Assembly: GCA_033026295.1 (NCBI GenBank)
Contig: CM065173.1
Location: 18,413,812 to 18,477,811, forward strand
Origin: Channa striata
Taxonomy: Eukaryota > Chordata > Actinopteri > Anabantiformes > Channidae
Length of the DNA stretch: 64,000 nucleotides
Direction of reading: 5' to 3'
The notes beneath the pieces were generated by a model. The model searched no databases. It saw only the letters and a program-made list of their open reading frames with translations, and had not been told where the DNA came from. Below are positions 37,600 to 50,431 of this stretch, piece after piece. The number at the start of each line of letters is the position of its first letter. Positions within the stretch are counted from its first letter, which is position 1. A program made the translations under genes and the position numbers.

Positions 37600-39277
37600 G
37601 CTGATCGATTGCTGGGCTGAGCCGGTAAGAGGGATTGATGGGTGCGCGACTGGTGCTCTGTGAGTGTGTGTGGAAATTTGTGTGAGTGTGCTGGCATGAG
37701 TGCAGCAAGAGCAAGGAGCACACAAAGGCTAAAGATCTGTGGAGACTAAACTCCAGTCAATTAAAATGTGGGTCAGGAAATTGTATGCCTGTGGTTTCCT
37801 GACATATTTCCTTAATTCTCGCACCTAAAATGAATTTAAAAAGTTTTCAGCTCAGCCTCCCTTCGGTTGCTTGTTCTGCAGCTTTCGATCACACCTCACT
37901 GTCTTCCTCAACAGATGGAGTTTCCTCAGTTGTCATGCAGACACGTCTATCTGATATCGACTATATCTATCAATCTGTCTTGTCTATAGGATCTCCATGG
38001 CAACTGAGAAAACTCTATACATCCCAGAAGACCATGTGTTGGAAATAACAGCAAAGATCTACAAATGGATCTCTCGAACAAACAAGTTACCTAATTCCAG
38101 TTACCCAGCTAATTCAGCGCCGCGGTGCTCAGTACATCATGTACCTGCAGCTGCTTCCAAAAGCCTCGTTGCGAATGAAGTCCTGACAAAAGCATTAAGC
38201 AATGAGCAAACTCTGGCTTATGCAGAAATGGAAATAGATTTTTGTTTGATACTTTTACTTAAATAAATACTAGTAAGTTTGTTTTCTCTTTCCCAGATCT
38301 AAGCGTGTTTCTTGATGCCGTGCCTCACTGTTGAGATTTCAGAAGTGCTTTTAGGCTCCTCTTCAAGCCTACACGAATCGTTGCCTGAGCATAATGTGAA
38401 ATTATTTGATTGCTTTATTTATTGGGATCATATGTGACTTGCAGAAAGCGTAGACCCCTCAAAATGCAAGTCTTTTTGTTAAGACTCCTAAACATGTAAA
38501 CATTCAGTAAATTTAATTTCCTAATTTACACAATTGTAAATTTGAATTTCCAAGGCTTCAGCAAACACCAAGTCTTGGAGGGACGCTTTTCCACAGACGC
38601 TGCCTTTGGTGCACAGCCCCAGGATCAGTTTGGAGGTCTGCGCTCTCCTTAATGGCACTTTGGCAGGGATGAGGATGCTGCAAATGTAACACAACAGAGG
38701 CCACTCTTTTGTGTTACCAGCTCATGGAGTGAGCCTTCCTGTGGGCTGCACTAAAGTTTGATCCAGTAATATCATTTCGATGTTCTATTGCACAGCCTCT
38801 GGGCCTTTGCAGCAAACCTGCTAGCTTCCTTCCAAAGCCCAGGCCCTCTGCTAATACCTACGCCACACTGTGAAAGGACAGCAGTGGAGACAGAGTGTGG
38901 ATGCTTCTGATGATTGGATCTTGTAAACATCCCCCACAGTTGTCCTGACTCCTCAGCGCTGGTCAGGCCAAGAACATTTGGCTGTCTGGGAAAGTTGTCA
39001 GACTGCCGAGGGAAGAGGAACGAAGGGTTGAGAAGACAGAGGAGAGTGAAAACATTCCAGTGCTGAGCTGAATTTCGAGTAAATTACACACTTATCTTGT
39101 GCATTCTGTCTTATATTTACCCGTTTTTTTATATTTACCCGATGCCTGATGCCCTTTTATTCTTCATTTCACCCTTTCTCCCATTGTAGTTCTTTTTGCA
39201 CTAACTTTCTTGTCTCCAGTGTTCTACTCTTGTTAATTTTCAGCTGTCACATTGAAATTGTCTCGTTTTTACCCAAC

Positions 39278-39499
39278 TTTTTTTTTTTTTTTTACATATC
39301 ACCTTCTCCCAACTGTTTATCACTCCTTTCTTCTGCTTTAACACTCTGCTCATACTATCTCTATCCTCTCTCTCCTTCTTCTTCCCATCATATACTGCTG
39401 ATTCATAATCTCTGTTTGGACAAAAAACAGAGGGGGGGAGCTTCTGTCCTGATGAATAACAACAGGAACTGGAAAGGAAAGAGAGAGAGAGAGAGAGAA
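39278..39499 (+). repeat. Poly(T) tract, pyrimidine-rich block and (GA)n tract
   Basis: A run of about 16 T at 39278-39293 lies inside a C/T-rich block that begins near 39150. A (GA)10 tract follows at 39479-39499. The open frames here are low-complexity artefacts. Confidence 0.8.
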
Positions 39500-40355
39500 C
39501 GGGATAGAGAGGCCGTCTCTTTTGCAAACTGTCTGTCTGGTTGGCTGGCACGCTGTCTCGCAGTCTATCTGCCAGACTGTCAGTGACTGACTGTGTTTCT
39601 GTCTGTGTCAACACTCTCGCCCTGAACCTAAATTTCCACAGATCTTGCCGTCAGTCTAACCAGGTTTGGCTTCTTACTGCTATTCTTAGGCGCGCGGCAT
39701 CCAGCGTGTGTTTAAATAATATGGCCTGTGCTCTGTCGTCTTTTGTCATCTTTTTCCAACACCTGGGCCTGTCTTCGCTCACACATTTAGAGTGCCTGCA
39801 CAACTTCGTATTATGAGGAACGGAAAGACGTGAAGTCAGCAAGGACGGGAAAATGGAACTGTAAGAAAAAGTAAGGGACAAACGAAAAGCGATGTGAAGA
39901 GACAGGAGGAAAGCAGAGAGCCGTGGAGAAACGGAGGACACAGCAGCAAGGAGGGAGGCGAAATGAATGAACAGAACTGATTGACTACAGAAGTCTGTGG
40001 GGTCGACTTCATGAGAGGAAAGATAGTTCGGGAGATAGCGGTGGCGTCGCGGGGGGCTCACAGAAGGCCTTTCCTGTTTACTCAAGTGTCCTCTTCCTGT
40101 CGCTGATGTATGTTCCACCATTCAACCCCTTTTTAGGGGTCAGAGGCAGTTGACGTGCATTGGCCCGAGTGGAGAGTTAAAACCTAAAATGACCCGGCGT
40201 TTGAGTGCGTGTCGGAGAGAGACAGTGTGTGTGTGGTTTGTCTGACACACTAAAAAAATGTAGGTCAAAAATGAACAATTTGCAAATGAGAGAGAAAAAT
40301 CATGGAAAGATAAATAGAAGGTGACTGGCGCTGCTGTGCATGTTTTTCTCTTTCC

Positions 40356-40376
40356 TTTTTTTTTTTTTTTTTTTTT
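40356..40376 (+). repeat. Poly(T) tract of about 21 bases
   Basis: An uninterrupted T run. Read on the minus strand it could be the A-tail of a retroposed copy, but no recognisable body is adjacent. Confidence 0.85.
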
Positions 40377-40814
40377 GTGAGTGACAATTTTTAGAGACCA
40401 CTCTATGTAATGAGCTGAAGCGGGTGACAGGGAGGGGCCTTCATCGCTAAATCCTGCACAGCTTAAATCACGCTGGCATCTGACTTGAAAACCCATGCAC
40501 ACACACAAATATACACAGGATATATATATACATATATATATATTTATAGTCTGTCAGCGTCTGTACATGAGTGTATGTGAGAGAGAGAGACAGAGTTTGA
40601 GCAAGAAGGGACAGATTAGAAAAAAGAATGAGAAGGTTTAAATATGACATGCCCCCCCTCATGTGTTTACATTTGATAAATTTTGTTTGCAGCATCGGAT
40701 TTATTCTCCTCATCCTCTTTGCATATCCCAGATTAACATAATTGGGCAATCACTTCGCTCTTCAGGACGCTAGGAAAACAATTTATTCACTTAAAGAATC
40801 TGTCTTAGTACTTA

Positions 40815-41165
40815 ACCTTAATTGCAGTTCTCCTCCCGTCCCCGCTACTTCTGCTTTCTCCTTCCAGAGTGCAGCAAAGCAGCAGAGAGGAAAGGTTTGC
40901 CAAGGGTCATAAATGTCTTAGCATCCCCTAATGTTTTAAATAGCTTTGCTTCATGCTTCCTTCATAAATTTCAGATAAATCTCATTTTTTGTCACAGCCA
41001 TAATCATAATCCAAACACAAAACATGGATTTCTTTAAGCTTGGCGGGGGAGCATAAAGATAAATTCTGCTGTTGATGCGATTAAATGAAAAATCATTAAT
41101 ATTTGTGATGATGCCTGGTAATCTGTTCCTCTGGAGTGTGTCTAATTTACCAATCAGCCTGACTG
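40815..41165. other. Candidate conserved noncoding element
   Basis: This long high-complexity block has dense homeodomain-like words around 41055-41100 ('ataaagataaattctgctg', 'gcgattaaatgaaaaatca', 'attaatatttgtgatgatg'). It has no coding pattern and no repeat signature. It is one of the best-looking constrained blocks in intron 2, but that is inference from word content alone. Confidence 0.3.
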
Positions 41166-41346
41166 TTACAAGGCTGGTTCTCTTCTGACTCAAAGGGTGA
41201 ATGAATCGGAGGGTTGCACAGTATGAGTGAGTCACTATCAAAGCTACTGTGTGTTTGTGTGTTTGTGTGACTGTGTCTGCCCTGCCTGCCTGTGGATGTG
41301 TGTGTGCAACTGTGTGTGAAGTTGGCCAGCAGGGCTATCAGATCAA

Positions 41347-41348
<2 letters not shown>

Positions 41349-41392
<44 letters not shown>
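41349..41392 (+). repeat. (CA)22 microsatellite
   Basis: A perfect CA tract of about 44 bp. Confidence 0.96.
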
Positions 41393-41395
<3 letters not shown>

Positions 41396-43104
41396 CTGTG
41401 TTGGACGGAGCTGAAGGGCCCTGACCGGGTGTGACTTTGATCCTCACCACAACATCCGCTCTTCCACTCCAACACTGCTTTTCTGCTCCTCGTCTGGGAA
41501 ACTTAACCTAGGACTCAAGTTCCTCGTTTCAGAATTTCAGACAGAGCTCAGTGTGTCTTCAAACACAGAGGATCCTCCTGTTGTATATGGACACTCAGTG
41601 TTTAGGATCCAGATTTGGATTCTGCAGGCAGGCTTCAGGTCCCAGAGGGAGGGTTGTGGTGAGTGTCATCATCTCAGTGACTATGAGACTAATAAAAACC
41701 CAGATATATATGTTCAGCTGTGAGCCTGTGTGCTTGTTTTGTTTGATGATCAGCCAGAACGCACTAATGGTTTCTCTGCTCTTGATGATACAGGAAATCA
41801 GTCAAGTAATTTGCATCATTATTGCCCATAACAGATATTTCCTCCAGGAAGTTTTATTTTTAGAAAAATGAAATAAAACATCAGTAATAAATGATAATTG
41901 CACTTGTTGTGGCATTAAATTCAATGACTCTTTACCACATACCAAAACTAATACACACGTTGTCGTTTTAAGATAAAAAAATCTCACCACACCGACCAAG
42001 TAACCTAGTTCTAACTGTATGTCGCCAGGCAGGTGATTAAGATATCTGTCACCTCCCGACACATGGCAAGTCCTGCGGATGCCTTTGACATGTTACTGTT
42101 ATTCATATTTTTTTTCAAAACAGAATTTAAATTTAATGTAGAAACAATGGACATATTCTGTACAGTATATCACACTAAAACTAAAGTGCAGGTGGTATTT
42201 TTTTGCGATGCGCTGTGAAAACCCCTTGCAGTCAATACAATTCAATAAACTGCAGAGAGCAACCGTGTTATATTCAAATGTGTCACACCATAACGTACTA
42301 CAAAAAGAGAAGGATGACTGGTAAGGCCACTGATACCACAGCAATGTCTGAACACGGATGAGTGATTGAGGAACAACATCTGTGGTGACAGGCTGGCGAC
42401 TGTGGCACGAAAATAGGAATGTTGGAAATGCAAGCCTAATATTGACGACTTCACTGTCGAATAAAAATATTTGGATATGAACGATCAGTGTTTTACGGAG
42501 ATGCAAACACAGAGAGACGGAAAACACCTCGCAAATGCCAAATCAGATAACTAGGTATACACAGAGACAGGTAGTAGCTTTTATCACACCTCCAACAACA
42601 CGGCGTCATCACTGTTGGTCTTTATCCACAGCACATCGCCGGGTGGCCCTCAACCCTGTTTTTGAACGAGCCAATTCATGTTGGCACATTAAGGCTGGTG
42701 GTGTAGTGCCGATGAATCTGAATTTCTCTTGTTGTTCTGGACACAGCGTCTGGACAAGCCTCTCTGTAATCCCCCTAACTAGGACTTGGCTGCTCCTACT
42801 TTAGAGGAGGTGAAGACAAAGCCTTCTGCTATCGAAATACTTTATTCACGTCATCTTTTCAAAGAACATGTCCAGTTCTTCGGCTCCCTCACACCTTTCC
42901 CCCCTCTCTCCCTCCCTCCCTCGCCCTCCGCCCCCACCATACTGGCTCTGATCGATCCAACGATGTCTCCCAGTCCCACATGTCATCTTTTTTCTTTGAC
43001 ACAGCTCTCCTCTCCCTACTGCTTGGTATTCTGGAGAGGGAATGCATGCGCCATCGCAGATCCATCAGCTCCGATCGGAATGCCGCACCACGGCTCGGAG
43101 AAAT

Positions 43105-43275
43105 GGAGGGATAAGATGAGAGAGAGGCGGAGAGAGAGAAAGAGAGAAAGAGAGAGAACGGGGGAAGGGAAAGAGAGGGAGGGAGCAGGTCAGTGGCTTG
43201 TCGACATCCTTCCGGGACCGAAGCCTCAGGCTGACAGGGAGAAGGAGAGGGCAGAGAGAGGAGAATGGGAGAGGA
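43105..43275 (+). repeat. Purine-rich low-complexity region
   Basis: A G/A-rich stretch (gagagaaagagag-type). A C/T-rich stretch lies upstream at about 42895-42940. Confidence 0.75.
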
Positions 43276-44747
43276 TGAGAATAAAGCCGAGAAAAGGAGG
43301 ACTGTTTCATTTCTCAGGGCCCACTTTTCTTAATACCCATTTCCTTTCAAATCAGTCTCTCTGAGGCATTCAAGAGGCACACAAGTTCTTAAAGTACATT
43401 TCCTTCAGAGCTCAAAGCATTCAGTTGGTACAGGGGTACGCAGACTGGTATACCCAAAAGATCTGATTAATAGATAAATTAAAGCAACTCTCATGTTTGT
43501 TGTGTTTGGGCTTCATAAGATACATAATAGAGACATTATGAATACAGATAAGACCACAGAAATCATGTCTCTTTGGTCCCTGAAAAGTAAAAGGAGTAAT
43601 GCGCTATTTGAATTTATTTGAAACTATATTAGCTTGTAGTTCAGAATGCTACATTGAGAAATAAAGACAACATAAAAGTTATAAAATGTTGTTGTCGGTC
43701 AAAACATTTGCAGCATCTAAATACAAAGTTGATGTCTACTCAGTAAAACTTTTACTTTGAATACTAAAAACATATTTAATTTTACAGTCTGGTCACAGAT
43801 TGGTGATCGTTCACTGGAGGTACGGCTGTATTTACTGAACTCTTGAGAGCATAAAGGCTGAAAGGTCCACTCACAGCTTTTATCATACATTCCTCTGTAA
43901 TACACACAGTATTTTTTTAAGCATTATCTCACTTTCCTCTGCTTAACTCACTTATCATCTCTCCCTTCTCTTGTCAGAACGAAGGGAGATGCAGACAAGC
44001 GGCGATCAAATCGATGTTTTCGCTCTTCTTCGTTTGTCGCTCTCTCTCTCTGTGGCTCTCCCTCTTGAAATCCTCTCCATCCTCCCTGTGTGTCCTTCCC
44101 CATGGCTTTCCTCTACAGCAGTGCGTTGCCTTGGTAATTACCAGTTGTCTTAAACAGACAGATGGAGTAAGAGAGAGTGACGGGCAATTTTCCCAGTGCC
44201 TGTTTTCCCCGTGTATGGGCACACAACTTCTTTTTGCGTGTGTGTTCTGTATGCACACTACTTTACTTCTCTCCATCTCTTTCGGGCTTCCTGCCCACAC
44301 CCCTCTCCTTCTCTTCCTGTGAGTTTGCGTTTGTGCACATCCGATGTGTGTTTGTGGGAGTGTGTACGTGAAAACCATGTGGGGAATTACCTGACAGAAC
44401 GCGTTAGCCCAGGATGGGAGCGGGACAGTCTCATCTCCTGCTGTTGTGTTGGCCATTTTAGATGCCAGGTGTCACTCCGGCCCCCTTCGGGGCCTCAGGA
44501 GGAATCGCTGCTGTCCCTTCCTCTTCTCTTTTATCTCAGCATGCCCTTAGATAGCAATGGAGTAAAGCAAAGGGCTATTTCTTTTTTTAAACTGTCAGGT
44601 CAAGAGAGGAGTTGAAGCGTGGATGGAGGCGAGAGTGAGATGCACAAAAGAAGGAGCAGACGCTGGGCATTTTGTGGTGATGTATTAACATGATGTTCGC
44701 CGACGTTTATTCCTGTCACCCAGTTAATTTGGCCCACTCTCTTTCAG

Positions 44748-44925
44748 GCTGGTATGATCAAGACAGAGCAAGAGGAGTTCTTTATCGAGCCTGTGGAGAG
44801 GGGCGATGGAGTGATAGAGGAAGAGGAGGAGGAGGGAGGAGGAGGAAGGACGCACATCGTCTATCGCTCTTCAGCTGTGAAGAAAGCGCCCATCAGCAGT
44901 GCGGCAGCTGACTATCACTCCAGAG
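44748..44925 (+). CDS. adamts2: ADAMTS2/3/14-type procollagen N-propeptidase, exon 3 (prodomain)
   Basis: This exon encodes residues 172-230 plus one base of codon 231. It follows a clear acceptor ('cactctctttcag|GCT') and ends at donor 'cagag|gtcagt'. It begins AGMIKTEQEEFFIEPVERG (172-190), joining directly to VAISNCDGL of exon 2; this CDGL-AG(M/L)I-(E/D)-(F/Y)FIEP(L/V)E(R/K)G segment is diagnostic of the ADAMTS2/3/14 prodomain. THIVYRSSAVKKAPI (206-220) matches the next conserved block of the clade. Between them lies an unusually low-complexity stretch of six glutamates followed by four glycines (195-204). The furin-processed end of the prodomain and the metalloprotease domain must lie in later exons beyond the window. 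Confidence 0.93.
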
Positions 44926-46303
44926 GTCAGTCTGCGGCTCCTACTGCACCATCCTCCACGTTTATACAACCTTCCCTTGTTGCTTCGCCTGCACGCTACA
45001 GCTCTGTACTCTGCTTAACACTCTACAGTTTAACTTTTTGCTATCCACATGTGACGGGAAGGTCGGCCCTTGTTTCTGTAGCCCATATTAAAATTTTCTT
45101 TCATTCTTTCACTTTATATTTTTCCCTTAAATACACCTTAAACAATACACATCTGGTTCATTTTAAACATACTCTTGTTGTCAAAAGGACACACACAGGC
45201 AAAGGCACACATACTGTACACTTTATCCTGTCCCTGCACTAACTTTCCAGAAAAAAGGATGGAGACATGTTTGGCTGGTACAGTAAGACAGCACCTTATC
45301 TTCCACAGAGCTGTACACTGCCTCAGCCGCCTTAACAATTAACAGCTGGCACTCAGGTATTTAGTTTCAAGCCATGTCTGCCTCCATTTTCCACTGTATA
45401 GATTATAGAAATAAACTGAAACAACAACAAGAAGGGTAATTATTTTTTAGGAAGCATAATGCCAGCATGTCAGCTATAAGATTATAGTGAAGGAAGACAA
45501 ATATGTATTCTGAAAGGCTTTAATGTATCAGTTATTAAAATGCATCTATTCATCTGTTTAATCCTGTATCACTCGTCATCAAATCATATTTCTTTACAAT
45601 GAAATTAGATAAACTACATTAGGCTCTAATGCAGTATCAGTAAATTGTTTACTTGCTTCACAGTAATGTCGCATGGCTGATTAAAAAGTGGAGATGTTAG
45701 ATAAGTTGCACTTAAGTCCAACTAATACAAAGAATTAATCTTCTAAAGTCTTAATCTTCGAGCTGAAAACATAACAAATTTGATACATTTGTGAGAAAGA
45801 AACCAACATGTAATTATGTTATTACATAACCAATGTTGTCTTTATAACTCTATACATGTAACATTTCCCTGAACATGGCAGATACTTTGTTGCAATTATT
45901 TTTAAATTATAAATAATGCAATCATTTGTTTTAAAGGAATGAAAAAAAGTTTAAAAAAAAACAACAAAATATAAATTCCTAAGAAATAGCATATTCAGTG
46001 GAGTGTCAGCTGTACTGTAGGGAGTTTAAGAACTTCAAATATGACTGCAATGCAAGCCTGAGGCTAGTGTCAGTAGAAGTGTCTGTCCAATCATTGTAAT
46101 TGATCTCACGGCTGCAAGTCAATAACTCGTAACCCCGGCCGGTGCAGGAGTCAGTATCTCAACTAATCACCAAAGCAAAGACGTTCTCAGAGAAGTGAGC
46201 CTCCCGTGTAGGACATGGGAGCGCTTCATAACAAGAATATCGCAGAAGATGCGATCCGACTCTTCCTATTCTGAGCAGTCGACTCAAGAAGGTTTAATAA
46301 TAT

Positions 46304-46321
46304 ACAGAGAGAGAGAGAGAG
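46304..46321 (+). repeat. (GA)9 repeat
   Basis: A short perfect GA tract. Confidence 0.9.
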
Positions 46322-46407
46322 TTTCCATAGGAACACCCAGTGAGGACAGACTGCATTAGAGTAACACAGATCCGCTCCCACTGTTACTGATACTTGGCGG
46401 AACATCC

Positions 46408-46415
<8 letters not shown>

Positions 46416-46446
<31 letters not shown>

Positions 46447-46560
46447 AGTGTAGGAAAAAAAAAACCTATACGGAAACTCGCACACATATAGAATGTAACC
46501 ACATGCAGCTTACACAATTTCTTTGATCATACATTTACACCTTTGAGCACACACACATGC

Positions 46561-46603
<43 letters not shown>
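46416..46603 (+). repeat. Two CA microsatellites
   Basis: CA tracts lie at 46416-46442 and 46563-46603 (about 41 bp) with 120 bp of unique sequence between them. Confidence 0.95.
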
Positions 46604-46605
<2 letters not shown>

Positions 46606-46791
46606 AACACGTCTCACTGCTCCTTGTTGAATCTTTCTTTCTAATGAAGAGTGGGGTGCAGATCAATAGCGTAGGATAGAACAGGCCACGGTTTGCGTTT
46701 GTGTGTGTGTGTGTCTGTGTGCCTGCATGTATGGCGTGGGCAAGAGTTCTGTGGTCGTCTGGCTCTGAGTGCTGGGATTTTCAAGGCTAAG

Positions 46792-46821
46792 CAGACAGAC
46801 AGACTGACAGACAGACAGACA
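46792..46821 (+). repeat. (CAGA)n tetranucleotide repeat
   Basis: About seven cagacaga-type units with one interruption (actg). Confidence 0.88.
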
Positions 46822-47059
46822 AGCAGGCATGTGCTGTTCCCAGTAGCATTTGATGTGGATCTCTGTCTTTGTTTTTCTTCTCGTTTTCCTTTTTATCTTT
46901 AGTCTTAGCTATTCTAGACCACAACATTACAATATGGGAACATAAGGTTTATCTTCCAGGCGGTACATGAATACATAAGATGTGCATTATAGATCCTCGT
47001 GCCTTTACATGCTACTTTTTCTCTGGATATAAAACCCTAATCAAATTACTCCCTCTTAA

Positions 47060-47450
47060 TTTCTCTGTCAGACAATCACCTGTTCCTGTAGATCAATTAG
47101 GGACATTAGCAAATGAATTAATAATCAATCAATCTTTCTGGAAATTTCCTCCGCCGATCTTGCTTAATTTATAGCCAGTTTTTTAAATGTTGGAGTCATT
47201 TCCTGGCTAAAGACAGAGGGAAGGAAGTTATATTTAGCAAGGTAATAGAGGAGCTCAAAAAGGAGAGAAAGAGAGATGAAGAAGGAGCGAGATTGATCGG
47301 TTTCTTACACCATAAGCTGGGGAGGTGTGAATCAATGTAAGTGGAGAGAGGAAGCTTTATTATTAATGTGGCACATTCGTCAATTAATCGCTGTGGCGAT
47401 AGAGAACGAAGGCTTGCCATTCATTGTTTGCCGGGCGGACAGACACCTAC
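47060..47450. other. Candidate conserved noncoding element
   Basis: High-complexity sequence with 'gcaaatgaattaataatcaa', 'tttattattaatgtggcac', 'cgtcaattaatcgctgtgg' and 'ttgccattcattgtttgcc' within about 350 bp, and no coding or repeat pattern. The paired AT-rich homeodomain-like words separated by GC-richer blocks resemble vertebrate enhancers. This is a visual call only. Confidence 0.3.
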
Positions 47451-50368
47451 ATTGTTCAATTGTCTTGTCTTTTTTGTCCTCCCTTACAATTTTATTGTAT
47501 GCCTTGTTTTATCTGTGGGTTCCCGTTCTATCAGATTTATTTGCTTTTTCTCTCGCCCATTAGTTTTTCTTCAGGCTTAGCTTCAGTTCTTGCTTTCCTC
47601 CATGTGTCCTTCTCGGGATACAGACCTGTTTTTTTCTTTCTGAAGCTGGACAGTTAGAGTGGAGTTAGTGTTGTGTCTGGGAGGGATGGACCGGCTTTGT
47701 AGGTGTGTTGCTTCAACTGAGTCTATACGAGCATGTGTAAGCGTGCCAGTGCTATGTTGTGTCCAGGGTATTGAGACATGCCCAGACAGATGGACTACCA
47801 GAGGGCTTTTTTCCCATAATCCCACTCACCTAATATGCTACCTAGACTTAAGTAGCACACACATATCATGCATAAATGTCGCTAATTATTTGAAGAATAA
47901 TGCATCTTTTCATGCTCTTGCTTGTCTAAATACTTTTTTAAAATACTGCAGAAGCAACAGCAGAGGCTGATTATGTTGTACGTTGGTTGCATGGTGGTGT
48001 ACAAGGTGGGCAAAAGAATTCTCTAAATACAATGTAGTTTTCTAGATATTACTTGTTTTCATTGAAATTTCCCAGATGTGTATTGTTCACAAGGCAGAAA
48101 GGCTCCCTGCTGCCTCCAGGCGAAGCCATTAGCTCTGGCGGGCTGACTCTGGGTGGAGGACTTAGGCATGAGACCCCGTGCATCTGCACAAAGCCAGCGT
48201 TTGTTTTAGCCCTTAGGTGCTGCTGTTCTGGTGTCTTTCCTATTTTGCTCCTCTGGGCTGAAATGAGCTGTTGCGAAATCAGCGCTGGCGTTTGCCACGT
48301 CACACAGCACGTTTAAGAGATGCACGCTGTTTACACAAGCCCACCGTACGGGCAGGAAGTGGCAGCGTGGTCGGCAGCATTGCTCACAAATGTCCATGTG
48401 CATTTTGTGCATATCTAGAGGATTCTCAAAATTAACACTTGAAGAGGTTCATTTTGCGTTTGACGTGGAGCAAAGAGTAACAATCACATAAATGGTTGGC
48501 ATGTAGACCCAAGTAGTTGTGGACATGTTCTGTAATTTTTTCCCCAAACTTTTTACTCATTTCTTGGTGATTTAAAACTTTTTATACTGCCACATCAATA
48601 ATATGTGGGATTGCATCTCGTTTAAACGTAGCGTTAGTGTCTGATGACGTACACAACTGACACACCAAATCATCGCAGGCTACACGAGGACGACGCCATT
48701 TTGTGTATTACTTAACAGCAAGTATATTTCAAGCCTAACACTTTCGCCTCCGCCTGAGCCGAGAGGAAGTTAAAGAGGGTCAGAAAAGTGGTGCTCATCA
48801 CTGCGCCTTAATGTCGGCCTCTCACATGCAGAAAATGAAGGGGGCTCCCTTGGGAACGTGCTCTGTCTCTCTACCTCTTTCTGTGTCTCTCTCACTTCAT
48901 TCCACTCCTGCTCGGTCTCTGCTGGAGTCACACAAAAATGGTCACGTGATGCAAAATGTTTTAAGAGGAGACTCGTGACTAAGCACTTAGAGCTGTGCGA
49001 GAACACACGGCTCATAAAAGGCCCGGGCTGGTCTTCAGTGTGTAACAGGGGTTCCCAGCAGACACTCGGCAGAACAGCTGCAGTCCCAAATAGCCACCTG
49101 AAAGCCCTAAGAAGCTGACTTTTGACATCATTATGAAGTTTATCGAAGAGATTGTGCCAAAAACATCCTCTAAACCTCCTTTTAATCTGCATGACCACAA
49201 GCTCTAAGTGGATGTGGACAACTTCCAGGGGAAGGTCTTATTTCTTTTTTTTTTTTTGAATTTAAAACTAAAAAGAATCCAGATTTTAAACAAATTAGTT
49301 TTTCCACTTTGGGAGAAAAATTTAGTTCTGAATATATTTCTATATATATTTTTTAATTGACATGGTAAAATTCATCAAAGTTTAGAAATCTGCATCCTAT
49401 ATCAACTTTGACCTCCTGTATTTTTGACATGTTTCTTGCTGGTGTGATTCTCTTATCACTATAGTGAAATGCCCTTTAAAGTGGGAAATTAATAATTTTT
49501 TGTTTGTGTAAAGGCAGGCACTGAACAACTGCTGAGCCAATTATGAATGTGATTTAGTCATGGGGAAAAGTTGAAGGTAGCTGGCACAGGTCAGACCCGG
49601 TCTGTCACAGTGGGTGCTGACACTTGGCAGATGAAATCATTTGGTGTGTGCTATGTACAGTCATCTTCTCCTTAGTCCCCATCTTTCCCAATGGCATTTC
49701 ACAAACAGATTTAATCTACACAGCCAACATCAGAAACCAACGGACCCAAAATCACTGACATCGCAACCAATGAAGCCCTACAGGAACTGTCTTGTCTTTT
49801 ATGTCATTTGTCAATTTCTGTGCAAACTATACTCTTTTTAAAAAGTAAAAGCCGTTTGCTACTATGTTTGTTTTGGCACAAGAACACACAGGAGTTTCCG
49901 TTCGCACAGAATGAGGTGTGTCTGTCTCCAGAACTTCCAATTGTTCCTGAAGATTCGTTTAGTGTGTTGCCAGCAGTTTTCAGGTATGTGTCCCGCCCAA
50001 TGATTCATGTTCTTGGCTGGTTTTTAGGTCTCCAGCTCACGTGCTCTTAGACTGTACCCACAGTTGGACCCTGTAACATACCTGAGCAGGATTTTTGCCC
50101 CTTCCCACTCCCCATGTGGCCTGTGCTCACATTGCACTAAAGTGACCCAAGTCCCGACACACTTAGGTCATCGCTGCCTAATAATTACAGCAATGGAGTT
50201 CCATACTCTGACACATTTCGCTATGTTGCCACATCTGTACTGTGCCTCTCTAAAAGGGTCAGGGCACGCCACGGAGTGATCACACATGCTCACATTCTTT
50301 TTGCCACACAATGCACATTCTCTGCTGTTGCAAAATGGAAATTTCCTCACTGGGAGATGAATACAGGT

Positions 50369-50431
50369 TTATCTTATCTCATCTCATCTCATCTTATCTT
50401 ATGTTATTTTATCTTATCTTATCTTGTCTTA
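50369..50431 (+). repeat. (TCTTA/TCTCA)n pentanucleotide repeat
   Basis: About twelve imperfect 5-bp units (atctt/atctc). Confidence 0.9.

Larger units (their letters stand above)
4264..44747 (+). other. Intron 2 of the ADAMTS gene (40.5 kb)
   Basis: The intron runs from donor gtgagt (4264) to an acceptor with the pyrimidine tract 'cactctctttcag' ending at 44747. Both neighbouring exons are phase 0 here, so the reading frame continues cleanly. No further coding exon of this family and no nested gene was recognised on either strand. The many open frames of 60-160 codons in it are simple-sequence or chance frames. Its recognised contents are listed as separate sub-features. Confidence 0.85.

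Noticed and set aside
39149..39614. Frames of 124-145 codons on both strands
   Set aside because: They come from C/T-rich, poly(T) and GA-repeat sequence and have no recognisable domain.
42786..43364. 192-codon frame, the second longest in the window
   Set aside because: It is rich in Arg/Glu/Lys from a gagagaaag purine tract. It does not start with a good ATG context and has no recognisable family or flanking splice pattern.
44926..45242. Extension of the exon 3 frame past 44925
   Set aside because: Similarity to the family stops at the consensus donor cagag|gtcagt; the following residues are intronic.
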